64,000 bases of DNA, from NCBI RefSeq assembly GCF_900091575.1, contig NZ_FMCR01000005.1, forward strand, positions 186,001 through 250,000, given 5' to 3'. A program made the translations under genes and the position numbers. The stretch comes from Micromonospora saelicesensis (GTDB lineage Bacteria; Actinomycetota; Actinomycetes; Mycobacteriales; Micromonosporaceae). This document shows, piece by piece, positions 6,897-14,212 of this stretch. The notes below the pieces were generated by a model, which did no database searches, was not told the origin of the DNA, and saw only the letters and a list, made by a program, of their open reading frames with translations. Every line of letters begins with the position of its first letter. Position 1 is the stretch's first letter.

Positions 6897-8957
6897 ATGA
6901 ACCGACGATTGGCCGCGCTGGCCAACGCGCACGGTGTTTCCACCTGGTACGAGGATTGGCGGCACCGCCGCGTCGAGGTCGCACCGGAGACCGTGGTGGG
7001 GGTGCTGGGGCTGCTCGGCGTGGACGCCACCAGCCCGTCGGCGATCGCCGATGCGCTCGCCGCCGCCCGTGCGGTCGACCGGAGCGCCCTGCCGGAGACG
7101 GTCGTGCTCGCCCAGGGTCGCAGCCGGGCGCTGCCCGGCCCGGGGGTGGTGATCCTGGAGGACGGTGGCCGTCGCGTGGTCGACGGTGAGCTGCCGGCGG
7201 ACCTGCCGCTGGGTTGGCACCGGCTGGCCTGCGCCGACCGGGAGGTGACACTGGTGGTGGTGCCGCGCCGACTGCCGGTGCCGCCGTCGAGCTGGGGGTG
7301 GATGCTCCAGCTCTACGCGCTGACCTCGGAGCGCTCCTGGGGCATGGGAGACCTCGGTGACCTCGCCGAGTTCACCGGGTGGGCCGGTGACACCGGGGCC
7401 GGGCTGGTGCTGCTCAACCCGCTGCACGCGGTCGGGCCGGCGCACCCGGTGGCCACCTCACCGTATTCGCCCGCCAGTCGACGCTTCGTCAATCCGCTCT
7501 ACCTGCGGGTCAGCGACACCGCTGCGTACCGGGCGGCCGACCCGGCGACCCGTGCGGTGGTCGACGCGTTGCGTCCCGACCGGGGGCCCCTGATCGACTA
7601 CGACGAGGTGTGGGCCGCCAAGCGGCGTGCGCTGGAGTTGCTGCACCCGTACGCCCAGCCGGTGGATCTTGCCGCGGACCCGGCGCTGACCAGCTTCGCC
7701 ACCTGGTGCGCGCTCGCCGAGCGGCACGGCAACGACTGGCGGGCCTGGCCGGCGGACCTGCACCACCCGGACGCCCCGGCGGTCGCCGAGCAACGTCGGC
7801 GCCTCGCCGACCGGGTCGCCTTCCACGCCTGGTTGCAACACCTCTGCGACGAGCAGCTCGACGCCGTCACGGCGGCGGCCCGCTCGGCGGGGATGCCGGT
7901 CGGTGTCGTGCACGATCTGGCAGTCGGCATCGACCCGGGCGGCGCGGACGGGTGGCAGCTCGCCGACGTGCTGGCCCAGGGCGTGCGGGTCGGCGCGCCA
8001 CCGGACGACTTCAACCAGCTCGGCCAGGACTGGGGGCTCGCCGCGTGGCGCCCGGACCGGCTCGCCGCCACCGGTTACGCCGCCTACCGGGACATGCTGC
8101 GCCGCGTCCTGCGGCACGCGGGTGGCCTGCGGGTCGACCACGTCGCCGGCCTGTGGCGACTGTGGTGGGTGCCGCCGGGCGGCGGCGCCGCCGAGGGCAC
8201 CTACGTGCGCTACGACGCCGAGGCGATGCTCGGCATCCTCGCGTTGGAGGCGCACCGGGCCGGCGCGGTGGTGGTCGGTGAGGATCTTGGCACGGTCCAA
8301 CCGGCGGTGACCCGAGGGTTGCGGGGGCGCAACATGCTCGGTTCGACAGTGCTGTGGTTCGCACGCGACGAGGCCGGTGACTTCGTCCCGCCGGCCCGGT
8401 GGCCGCGCAACGCCCTCGCCACCATCTCCACCCACGACCTGCCCACCGCGCCGGGCTTCCTGACCGGTGAGCACGTGCGGGTGCGTGACGAGTTGAAGCT
8501 GCTCGGCACCGACGTGGCGGTGGAGCGGGCCCGCGCCGCCGCCGATCGGGACCGGCTGCTCACCATGTTGGCTGCCGAGAACCTGCTGCCCGAGCCGACG
8601 CCGGGGTCTGGGTCGGCTGAACCGGCGAAGACGCCCGACGACGGCGAGGTGGTGGTGGCGATGCACGCCGCGCTCGCGGCCAGCCCGACCCGTCTGGTCG
8701 GCGTCTCCCTCTACGACGTGTTGGGTGAGGTGCGCCAACCCAACATGCCGGGCACTGTGGACGAGTACCCGAACTGGCGACTGCCGTTGCCGGCCAGCGT
8801 GGCGCAGATCCGCGCCGACCCCCGGGTGACCCGGATCGTCGACCTGCTCAGCGCCGCCCGCCCACGACCGGCCGACCCCAGCACCGCCGAAGCGGTGACG
8901 CCGCCGGGTCAGGTCAGCCAGTCCAAGCGGGCCGGCAGCCCGAGGAAGTCGGCGTAG
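6897..8957 (+). CDS. malQ: 4-alpha-glucanotransferase (amylomaltase, GH77)
   Basis: 686 residues from ATG 6897 (gggga upstream; the open frame extends further but without family similarity). Transfers alpha-1,4-glucan segments between maltodextrins in the cytoplasm. GH77 hallmarks are visible: SPYSPASRRFVNPLYL, the nucleophile region LRVDHVAGLWRLWW, the acid/base region VVVGEDLGTVQP, and ISTHDLPTAPGF. An N-terminal extension of ~140 residues before the barrel is normal for actinobacterial MalQ. It sits 177 bp after the LpqY-SugABC operon, linking disaccharide uptake with alpha-glucan turnover. Its last 49 bases overlap, convergently, the 3' end of the gene at 8909. Confidence 0.93.
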   Translation: MNRRLAALANAHGVSTWYEDWRHRRVEVAPETVVGVLGLLGVDATSPSAIADALAAARAVDRSALPETVVLAQGRSRALPGPGVVILEDGGRRVVDGELPADLPLGWHRLACADREVTLVVVPRRLPVPPSSWGWMLQLYALTSERSWGMGDLGDLAEFTGWAGDTGAGLVLLNPLHAVGPAHPVATSPYSPASRRFVNPLYLRVSDTAAYRAADPATRAVVDALRPDRGPLIDYDEVWAAKRRALELLHPYAQPVDLAADPALTSFATWCALAERHGNDWRAWPADLHHPDAPAVAEQRRRLADRVAFHAWLQHLCDEQLDAVTAAARSAGMPVGVVHDLAVGIDPGGADGWQLADVLAQGVRVGAPPDDFNQLGQDWGLAAWRPDRLAATGYAAYRDMLRRVLRHAGGLRVDHVAGLWRLWWVPPGGGAAEGTYVRYDAEAMLGILALEAHRAGAVVVGEDLGTVQPAVTRGLRGRNMLGSTVLWFARDEAGDFVPPARWPRNALATISTHDLPTAPGFLTGEHVRVRDELKLLGTDVAVERARAAADRDRLLTMLAAENLLPEPTPGSGSAEPAKTPDDGEVVVAMHAALAASPTRLVGVSLYDVLGEVRQPNMPGTVDEYPNWRLPLPASVAQIRADPRVTRIVDLLSAARPRPADPSTAEAVTPPGQVSQSKRAGSPRKSA

Positions 8958-10018
8958 CGCCCGAGCGCCTGCTCCACCCGGGCCCGCGCGGCGACGTCGA
9001 GCGTGGTGAGCGGCTGGATCGTCACGGTGACCGCGGTGCGGCCGACCTTGCGCTTCCACACACCCACCACCCGACCGGCGCGGACCACTGTGGCCTGGAA
9101 GATGCCGTTGTTGCCCGGCACCACGGCCGCCTGGTGGGCCGGGTCGAGCATCAACGTGCGGTCCCGGAAGCCGAGCAGGTACTCGTCGAAGCCGGGCAGC
9201 GCCAACACGTCGTCCGGCGCGGTGCGTGGCGCGTCGGCCACTGCCGCGTCGACGTACATCGGAGTGCCGTCGACGCGTACCGTGCTCAGCGCGTCGTCGG
9301 CGGCGGCCAGGCCGCGCCGGGCGTCGGTCAGGGTGAGCCCGCTCCACCCGGCGAACTCGCGGTCGGTGACCGGGCCGTGCCCGCGAACGTAGCGGTGGGC
9401 GAGCAGGGCCAGCGCCTCGTCCCGCTCCAGCCGGTGGGAGGTGGGTGCCCACTCGTCGAGCAGGGCGAAGGTCTGCTCGGTGCCGACGTTCGGCGCCACG
9501 CAGGTCACGCCGCGAACGCTCGCATACCACAGCAGGTGGTAGCCACGCTGCCCGTCGGTGCCCAGGCCGGCCGCCCGCAGGGTGGCCAGGCACTGCGCGC
9601 GGGTGAGCCGACCGCCGCCGGCCAACGCGGTGCCGAGCACCTCCACCGCGCGGTCCGCGTCGGCCTCGGTGAGCCCGAGCTGCGCCCGCCGGGTCGCCGC
9701 GCCGGCCAGGGATCGTACGCCGGTCAGCTCCAGCATCCAGCGGGCGTCGGCGGACGGGACGAGGTGCACGGTGCCCCGCATCGGCCAGGTGCGCAGCGCC
9801 TCACGCCGCTCCAACGCCGCCTGCACGTCGGCCACGCTACGACCGGGTAGCCGGGCGCCCAGCGACCACAGCCCGCTGGCCAGATCCTGTGCCTGCATCG
9901 CGCCGAACCACTCGACCACCTCGGCGACGGTGCCGGGTCGGGTGCTCGGGTGTGGGGGCAGCAGCAGGCTGGTCATCCGCAGCGCCAGCGCGTCGGCCGC
10001 GCTGAGGTCGACAGGCAT
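8909..10018 (-). CDS. Winged-helix DNA-binding domain protein (HTH_42/DUF1006 type)
   Basis: 369 residues. The N-terminal LRMTSLLLPPHPS, EVVEWFGAMQAQDL and LGARLPGRSVADVQAAL, then LRTWPMRGTVHLVPSADARW, match the winged helix DNA-binding domain-containing family common in actinobacteria. Further motifs are TRAQCLATLRAAGL, LLWYASVRGVTCVAPN and PGFDEYLLGFRDR. The family (related to E. coli YcaQ) has been linked to unhooking of DNA crosslinks and alkylation tolerance in some members; whether this copy does that is inference. It is a single gene, converging with malQ with an unusual 49-bp overlap of coding ends. Confidence 0.85.
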   Translation of the reverse strand: MPVDLSAADALALRMTSLLLPPHPSTRPGTVAEVVEWFGAMQAQDLASGLWSLGARLPGRSVADVQAALERREALRTWPMRGTVHLVPSADARWMLELTGVRSLAGAATRRAQLGLTEADADRAVEVLGTALAGGGRLTRAQCLATLRAAGLGTDGQRGYHLLWYASVRGVTCVAPNVGTEQTFALLDEWAPTSHRLERDEALALLAHRYVRGHGPVTDREFAGWSGLTLTDARRGLAAADDALSTVRVDGTPMYVDAAVADAPRTAPDDVLALPGFDEYLLGFRDRTLMLDPAHQAAVVPGNNGIFQATVVRAGRVVGVWKRKVGRTAVTVTIQPLTTLDVAARARVEQALGRYADFLGLPARLDWLT

Positions 10019-10146
10019 CGGCAGCCCTTCCCGAGGAAAAGACCCAGTTTAGGGAGCCGTCCGCATCGCCAGGGCACCCCGGCCGGTACGCGGGCCGACA
10101 GCCGCACGCGGCAGCACCTTCGCGCGTCGGGCAGGTACGCGAGAGC

Positions 10147-11070
10147 TCAGTCGATGAGGTCGAGGCCGGTCAGGTCCGCCGACAGAGCCCAGAGGCGGGC
10201 TGCCGCGCTGCCGTCGGTGGGGCTGGCGTCGGTGCGGCGGCAGTCCACGCAGTAGTCGCCGCCGTTCGCGTCGAGGTGAGGTGACGTGGCGGCCCAGACC
10301 TGGGTGGCCGCGCCCTGCTCGACGGTCTTGAACAGACCCGGCGCGGAATTCCCGTCCGCGTCGATCCAGCCCGCGCCGACCATCTCCTCGACTGCGAGGT
10401 GTCGTTGCAGAGGGGTGCGGATCCAGCCAGGGTTCACGGAGAAGGCCCGGACGCCGTGCGGTCTGCCGAGCAGGTCGAGGTGACGGGCGAACAGGATGTT
10501 CGCGAGCTTGGACTGGGTGTAGGCCTCCCACTTGTCGTAGCCGCGCTCGAAGTGCACGTCGTCCCACCGGATCCGCCACGCCGGGTCGCGGCCGGAGGCG
10601 ACCGCGACGACACGAGCCGTTCCGGCGGCGGTGAGCGCAGGCCACAGCAGGTTCGCCAGCGCGTAGTGACCGAGGTGGTTGATCGCGAACTGCGCTTCCC
10701 AGCCGGGTCCCACCCGCGTCTGGGCGCACGCCATGACGCCGGCACTCGCGATCAGGATGTCGAGGGCTGGATGGCTGCTGAGGAATCGTTCGGTGAACGC
10801 GCGGACGGAGGCGAGGTCGGCGAGATCGAACTGGTCGACCTCGATCTCGACTCCGGCCGCGTCGGCGAGCGCCCGCTGCGCCACGTCCGGCCGGAGAGCT
10901 GGAACGACGACCCGAGCCCCGGCCTGCGTGAGCGCGAGGGTGGTGGCGAGACCGAGGCCGGAGTAGCCGCCCGTGACGACTGCGGTCTTGCCGGTGAGGT
11001 CGATTCCGGTGAGGACGTCTGCGGTCGTGCTGTGGGCACCGAACGTGGTGTGGGCCGTGTCGCTGGTCAT
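10147..11070 (-). CDS. Short-chain dehydrogenase, retinol-dehydrogenase-like
   Basis: 307 residues. Rossmann motif TGGYSGLG replaces the usual TGxxxGxG with all three Gly retained. ASAGVM stands for NAG, and the active site has the catalytic Ser (VAVASG) and YTQSK (Tyr, Lys). An NINHLGHYALANLL-like segment (FAINHLGHYALANLL) is typical of the retinol dehydrogenase/WWOX-like SDR branch. NAD(P)-dependent oxidation or reduction of an unknown alcohol or ketone. It is divergent from the MerR regulator at 11127, and the promoter between them has MerR architecture, so the regulator very probably controls it. Confidence 0.88.
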   Translation of the reverse strand: MTSDTAHTTFGAHSTTADVLTGIDLTGKTAVVTGGYSGLGLATTLALTQAGARVVVPALRPDVAQRALADAAGVEIEVDQFDLADLASVRAFTERFLSSHPALDILIASAGVMACAQTRVGPGWEAQFAINHLGHYALANLLWPALTAAGTARVVAVASGRDPAWRIRWDDVHFERGYDKWEAYTQSKLANILFARHLDLLGRPHGVRAFSVNPGWIRTPLQRHLAVEEMVGAGWIDADGNSAPGLFKTVEQGAATQVWAATSPHLDANGGDYCVDCRRTDASPTDGSAAARLWALSADLTGLDLID

Positions 11071-11077
11071 GCCGCGG

Positions 11078-11108
11078 ACGCTAGATGCTAGACCGAGGTC
11101 TAGGTCAA
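11078..11108 (-). promoter_or_regulatory. MerR-type promoter of the SDR gene with palindromic operator
   Basis: Read on the minus strand: -35 TTGACC (11103-11108), a 19-bp spacer, then -10 TAGCGT (11078-11083). The spacer is overlong, the mark of MerR-activated promoters, and holds the palindrome CTAGACC-ga-GGTCTAG (11088-11103). The -10 ends seven bases before the SDR start codon at 11070, so the transcript should start at or next to that ATG (leaderless). Confidence 0.75.
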
Positions 11109-11126
11109 CGCGTTACCGTCGACGCC

Positions 11127-11570
11127 ATGGCGGACGGGGGCCTGAGCATCGGGCAGGTGGCGCAGCGCACCGGATTGAGTGTGCACACCCTGCGGCTCTA
11201 CGAGCGTGAGGGTCTGCTGGCCAGCGAGGTGCGGCGGGACGGGTCGGGCAGGCGCGTCTACAGCGCCTGGGACGTCGAGTGGCTGGCGAACTGCGTCAAG
11301 TTCCGGGCCTCCGGAATGCCGCTCACGACGATCAGCCGCCTGGCTCAGCTCGTTCGCGCGGGCAGCGGTAACGAGGCCGAACGGCTCGAACTGCTCCGCG
11401 CACACCAGCGCCACATCACCGAGCAGGTCGCGCAGCTGCGCGACTGCCTCGACCTCATAAACGTCAAGGTGGCCAGCTACGAACGACACCTCACCGCCGG
11501 CGCCTCCGGAGATCCCTGGCACCAGCAACGCCCGCCCGCACCGCAAGAGCACCGGATCGACGGGGCATAA
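11127..11570 (+). CDS. MerR-family transcriptional regulator
   Basis: 147 residues from ATG 11127. N-terminal winged helix LSIGQVAQRTGLSVHTLRLY then EREGLL, wing with VYSAWDVEWL, and a C-terminal dimerisation helix (residues ~85-125). It lacks the Cys residues of metal-sensing MerR proteins (one Cys at ~65 and one at ~110), so an organic effector is more likely. Divergent from the SDR gene; the shared 56-bp region contains a 19-bp-spacer promoter with a palindrome. The same layout (MerR beside an SDR) recurs in actinobacteria. Confidence 0.9.
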   Translation: MADGGLSIGQVAQRTGLSVHTLRLYEREGLLASEVRRDGSGRRVYSAWDVEWLANCVKFRASGMPLTTISRLAQLVRAGSGNEAERLELLRAHQRHITEQVAQLRDCLDLINVKVASYERHLTAGASGDPWHQQRPPAPQEHRIDGA

Positions 11571-11634
11571 CGGGCCGCGCACGGGGGATGCGGCGGCCGG
11601 AAGTGCGCGCGTCGCGCGTGCGGAAGGGAGCGTC

Positions 11635-12027
11635 ATGACTGCCGCAAGTGAGCCGGCGCGGGGCGCCGGCGTAACGGCCGGATCCCGCGGCCATCGTGGG
11701 GACACCCGCGCGAAGACGAGCGCCGCGGCCACCTTCGCCCTGGTGTTCGGAGTGGCCGGTCTGTTCAGCGTGTTGACGGCGATCCTCGCCTGGCTGGGGT
11801 TGGTGCTCGGCATCATCGGGATCATCCTCGGCATCGTCGGCCTCAAGATGGCGCGGCGACCCGGGGTCACCGGTCGTGGCGTGTCGATCGGCGGCCTGGT
11901 GCTCAGCATCCTGGCCGTGCTGATCGGGCTCGGTCTGGCCGCGGGCATCACCACGTTCGTCAACAACGAGAACGCGGTGGACCGCCTGCAGACCCAGGTC
12001 GACAAGCTGCGCGACAAGCTCGACTGA
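11635..12027 (+). CDS. DUF4190 domain membrane protein
   Basis: 130 residues, start chosen at ATG 11635 preceded by ggaaggga. After ~35 polar residues come two hydrophobic segments (FALVFGVAGLFSVLTAILAW running into a Gly-Ile-rich stretch, and VSIGGLVLSILAVLIGLGLA), with KMARRPGVTGRG between them. This is the DUF4190 pattern. The last 25 residues (ENAVDRLQTQVDKLRDKLD) are amphipathic and could coil. Function is not known. Gene stands alone. Confidence 0.8.
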   Translation: MTAASEPARGAGVTAGSRGHRGDTRAKTSAAATFALVFGVAGLFSVLTAILAWLGLVLGIIGIILGIVGLKMARRPGVTGRGVSIGGLVLSILAVLIGLGLAAGITTFVNNENAVDRLQTQVDKLRDKLD

Positions 12028-12091
12028 CCCGGGCGTGCCGGTCTGGGCCGGCCCGCCACCCGTCCCGGCCGGCCCCAGTAGGGTGGGCGGC

Positions 12092-12850
12092 GTGCTCCGC
12101 CAGGTCACCGCGATCCGTTACGTCACCCCGCTGCGCGAGGGTGGGTCGCTGCCGGGCGTGGTGGAGGCCGACGACCTCGGCACCTACGTGGCGAAGTTCC
12201 GAGGCGCCGGGCAGGGGCCCAAGGCGCTGATCGCCGAGGTGATCTGCGGTGAGCTGGCGCGCCGGCTGGGGTTGCGGGTGCCGCCGCTGGTGGTCCTCGA
12301 CATCGACCCGGTGATCGGGCGGGCCGAGCCCGACCAGGAGGTGCAGGAGCTGCTGCGCAGCAGCGGCGGCGCCAACCTCGGGATGGACTTCCTGCCCGGG
12401 GCGCTGGGCTTCGACCCGGTGGCGCACCCCGTCGACCCGGCGCTGGCCTCCCGGGTGCTCTGGTTCGACGCGTACGTGGAGAACGTCGACCGGAGTTGGC
12501 GCAATCCGAACCTGCTCGTCTGGCACCGGGAGCTGTGGCTGATCGACCACGGCGCCTCGCTGTACTTCCACCACAACTGGCCGCGCGCCGAGGCCGCTGT
12601 GCACCGGGCCTACCGCGCGGAGGACCACGTGCTGGCCCCGTACGCGTCGCGGCTGGCCGAGGCCGACGCCGAACTGGCCCCCCAAGTCACCCCGGAACTG
12701 CTCACCGAGGTGCTGGCCCTGGTGCCGGGGGAGTGGCTGACCGCCGCCGACTTCGAGACGGCCGACGCGGCGCGCGACGCGTACCTGGATCACCTGTCCC
12801 GCCGGGTCGCCCGCACGGCCGACTGGCTGCCATCGGGGAGCGGGGCATGA
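12092..12850 (+). CDS. HipA-like kinase family protein
   Basis: 252 residues from GTG 12092 (ggtgggcgg upstream; the frame is open further left but without similarity). It carries a HipA-related protein-kinase-like core: lysine in YVAKFRG, helix KALIAEVICGELARRLG, catalytic loop NVDRSWRNPNLL and metal motif LIDHGASLYFH. It lacks the N-terminal HipA subdomain and an HipB partner. Its stop overlaps the DUF3037 gene (ATGA). This HipA_2-type/DUF3037 pair is a recurrent two-gene module. Substrate unknown; toxin activity should not be assumed. Confidence 0.85.
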   Translation: MLRQVTAIRYVTPLREGGSLPGVVEADDLGTYVAKFRGAGQGPKALIAEVICGELARRLGLRVPPLVVLDIDPVIGRAEPDQEVQELLRSSGGANLGMDFLPGALGFDPVAHPVDPALASRVLWFDAYVENVDRSWRNPNLLVWHRELWLIDHGASLYFHHNWPRAEAAVHRAYRAEDHVLAPYASRLAEADAELAPQVTPELLTEVLALVPGEWLTAADFETADAARDAYLDHLSRRVARTADWLPSGSGA

Positions 12851-13215
12851 GGCAACCCTTCGAGTACGCGCTGATCCGGCTCGTGCCCCGCATCGAGCGC
12901 GGTGAGCAGATCAACGTCGGGGTGTTGCTCTACTGCCAGCAGCGCGACTTCCTGGCCGCGCGGACGCACCTGGACGCCGACCGGGTTCGCGCCCTGGCGC
13001 CCGACGTCGACCTGCCGGCGGTGGCCGCGGTGCTCGACTCCTGGGACCGGACCTGCTCGGGTGACGGGCCGGCGACCCGGATGCGGCTCGGTGAGCGCTT
13101 CCACTGGCTGGCCGCGCCGCGCAGCACGATGATCCAGACCGGGCCGGTGCACACCGGTCTCACCGTCGACCCGGCGGCCGAGCTGGACCGGCTGATGGCG
13201 ACCCTGGTCCGCTGA
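12847..13215 (+). CDS. DUF3037 domain protein, partner of the HipA-like kinase
   Basis: 122 residues, ATG overlapping the kinase stop by four bases. The opening FEYALIRLVPRIERGEQINV then GVLLYCQQRDFL is diagnostic of DUF3037. No catalytic residues or membrane segments are evident. Tight coupling to the kinase suggests it is its substrate, regulator or adaptor; which of these cannot be told from sequence. Confidence 0.85.
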   Translation: MRQPFEYALIRLVPRIERGEQINVGVLLYCQQRDFLAARTHLDADRVRALAPDVDLPAVAAVLDSWDRTCSGDGPATRMRLGERFHWLAAPRSTMIQTGPVHTGLTVDPAAELDRLMATLVR

Positions 13216-13250
13216 GCCGGAGCGGGGCGCGGGAGCGGTGATCGTCCCCT

Positions 13251-13290
13251 GATCGCGCTACGCCAGCGCCGTTGCCGGCGGAGCGCGATC
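13251..13290. repeat. Imperfect 14-bp inverted repeat
   Basis: GATCGCGCTACGCC (13251-13264) and GGCGGAGCGCGATC (13277-13290) pair with one mismatch around a 12-base loop. It follows the DUF3037 stop by 35 bases, so it could end that transcript, and it resembles the other GATC-tipped palindromes of this window. The rest of the 292-bp gap to wrbA shows a possible ribosome binding site (agaagggga) but nothing else recognisable. Confidence 0.6.
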
Positions 13291-13507
13291 CCCCGTTCAG
13301 GTGCCCGGTGCGGGGCGGCGGCTCGATCCCGCCGGCACCGATGGCACCAGGATCGCGGTCCGCGCGCGACGTCGGGCCGGAACGACCAGGAAGTTGCGGA
13401 AAACTTGAGCCGGCGGACCGGTAGCCGGCAGCGCGGAGGCTGTCGTTAGAGCACGTCCGCAGCGGGTAGTCGCGGGAGCTGATCCGAGACGAGAAGGGGA
13501 CACTCTG

Positions 13508-14125
13508 ATGGCTGCCCAGACCAAGGTAGCGGTGATCTACTACAGCGCCACCGGCATCACGTACCAGATGGCGCAGGCCGTGTGTGAGGCCGCCGGGGAC
13601 GCCGGTGCCGACGTGCGCCTGCGCAAGGTGCGCGAGTTGGCGCCGGACGAGGCGATCCGCTCCAACTCCGGCTGGCAGGCGCACCGCCTGGAGACCCAGG
13701 ACGTGCCCGAGGCGATGGTCGACGACCTGGCCTGGGCCGACGTGGTGATTCTCGGCGCGCCGACCCGGTACGGCATGGTCGCGGCGCAGCTGAAGCAGTT
13801 CATCGACACCACCGGCCCGCTGTGGGCCCAGGGCGCGCTGGCCAACAAGGTCTACTCCGCCTTCACCTCGACGGCGACCTCGCACGGGGGCCAGGAGACC
13901 ACGCTGACCTCGCTCTTCAACGTCTTCTACCACTGGGGCGGTGTGGTGGTCACCCCCGGTTACACCGACACCAGTCAGTTCATCGCCGGCAACCCGTACG
14001 GCCCCTCGCACACCAGCAACAACGGGGAGATCGCCCCGGACGCCGTGGCACTCGGGGCCTGCGCGCTGACCGCCCGGCGCGCCGTGCAGATGGGTGCCGC
14101 GCTGAAGGCGGGTCTGGCTGCGTGA
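13508..14125 (+). CDS. wrbA: NAD(P)H:quinone oxidoreductase, flavodoxin-like (WrbA)
   Basis: 205 residues. The FMN phosphate loop is YYSATGITYQMA, followed by the WrbA signatures ILGAPTRYGMVAAQLKQF, the FMN loop FTSTATSHGGQETTL and the isoalloxazine-contact PGYTDTSQFIAGNPYG. WrbA is a tetrameric FMN enzyme that reduces quinones by two electrons, protecting against redox cycling. Single gene; ATG 13508 with agaaggggac just upstream. No regulator adjacent. Confidence 0.95.
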   Translation: MAAQTKVAVIYYSATGITYQMAQAVCEAAGDAGADVRLRKVRELAPDEAIRSNSGWQAHRLETQDVPEAMVDDLAWADVVILGAPTRYGMVAAQLKQFIDTTGPLWAQGALANKVYSAFTSTATSHGGQETTLTSLFNVFYHWGGVVVTPGYTDTSQFIAGNPYGPSHTSNNGEIAPDAVALGACALTARRAVQMGAALKAGLAA

Positions 14126-14212
14126 CGGACGTGGGCGACCGGCGGCGCGGGCGGGGGCTCTCGACCCGTCCGCGCCGCCGGTCCATCCAGCCCTACCCCC
14201 GGGCCGGGGCGA

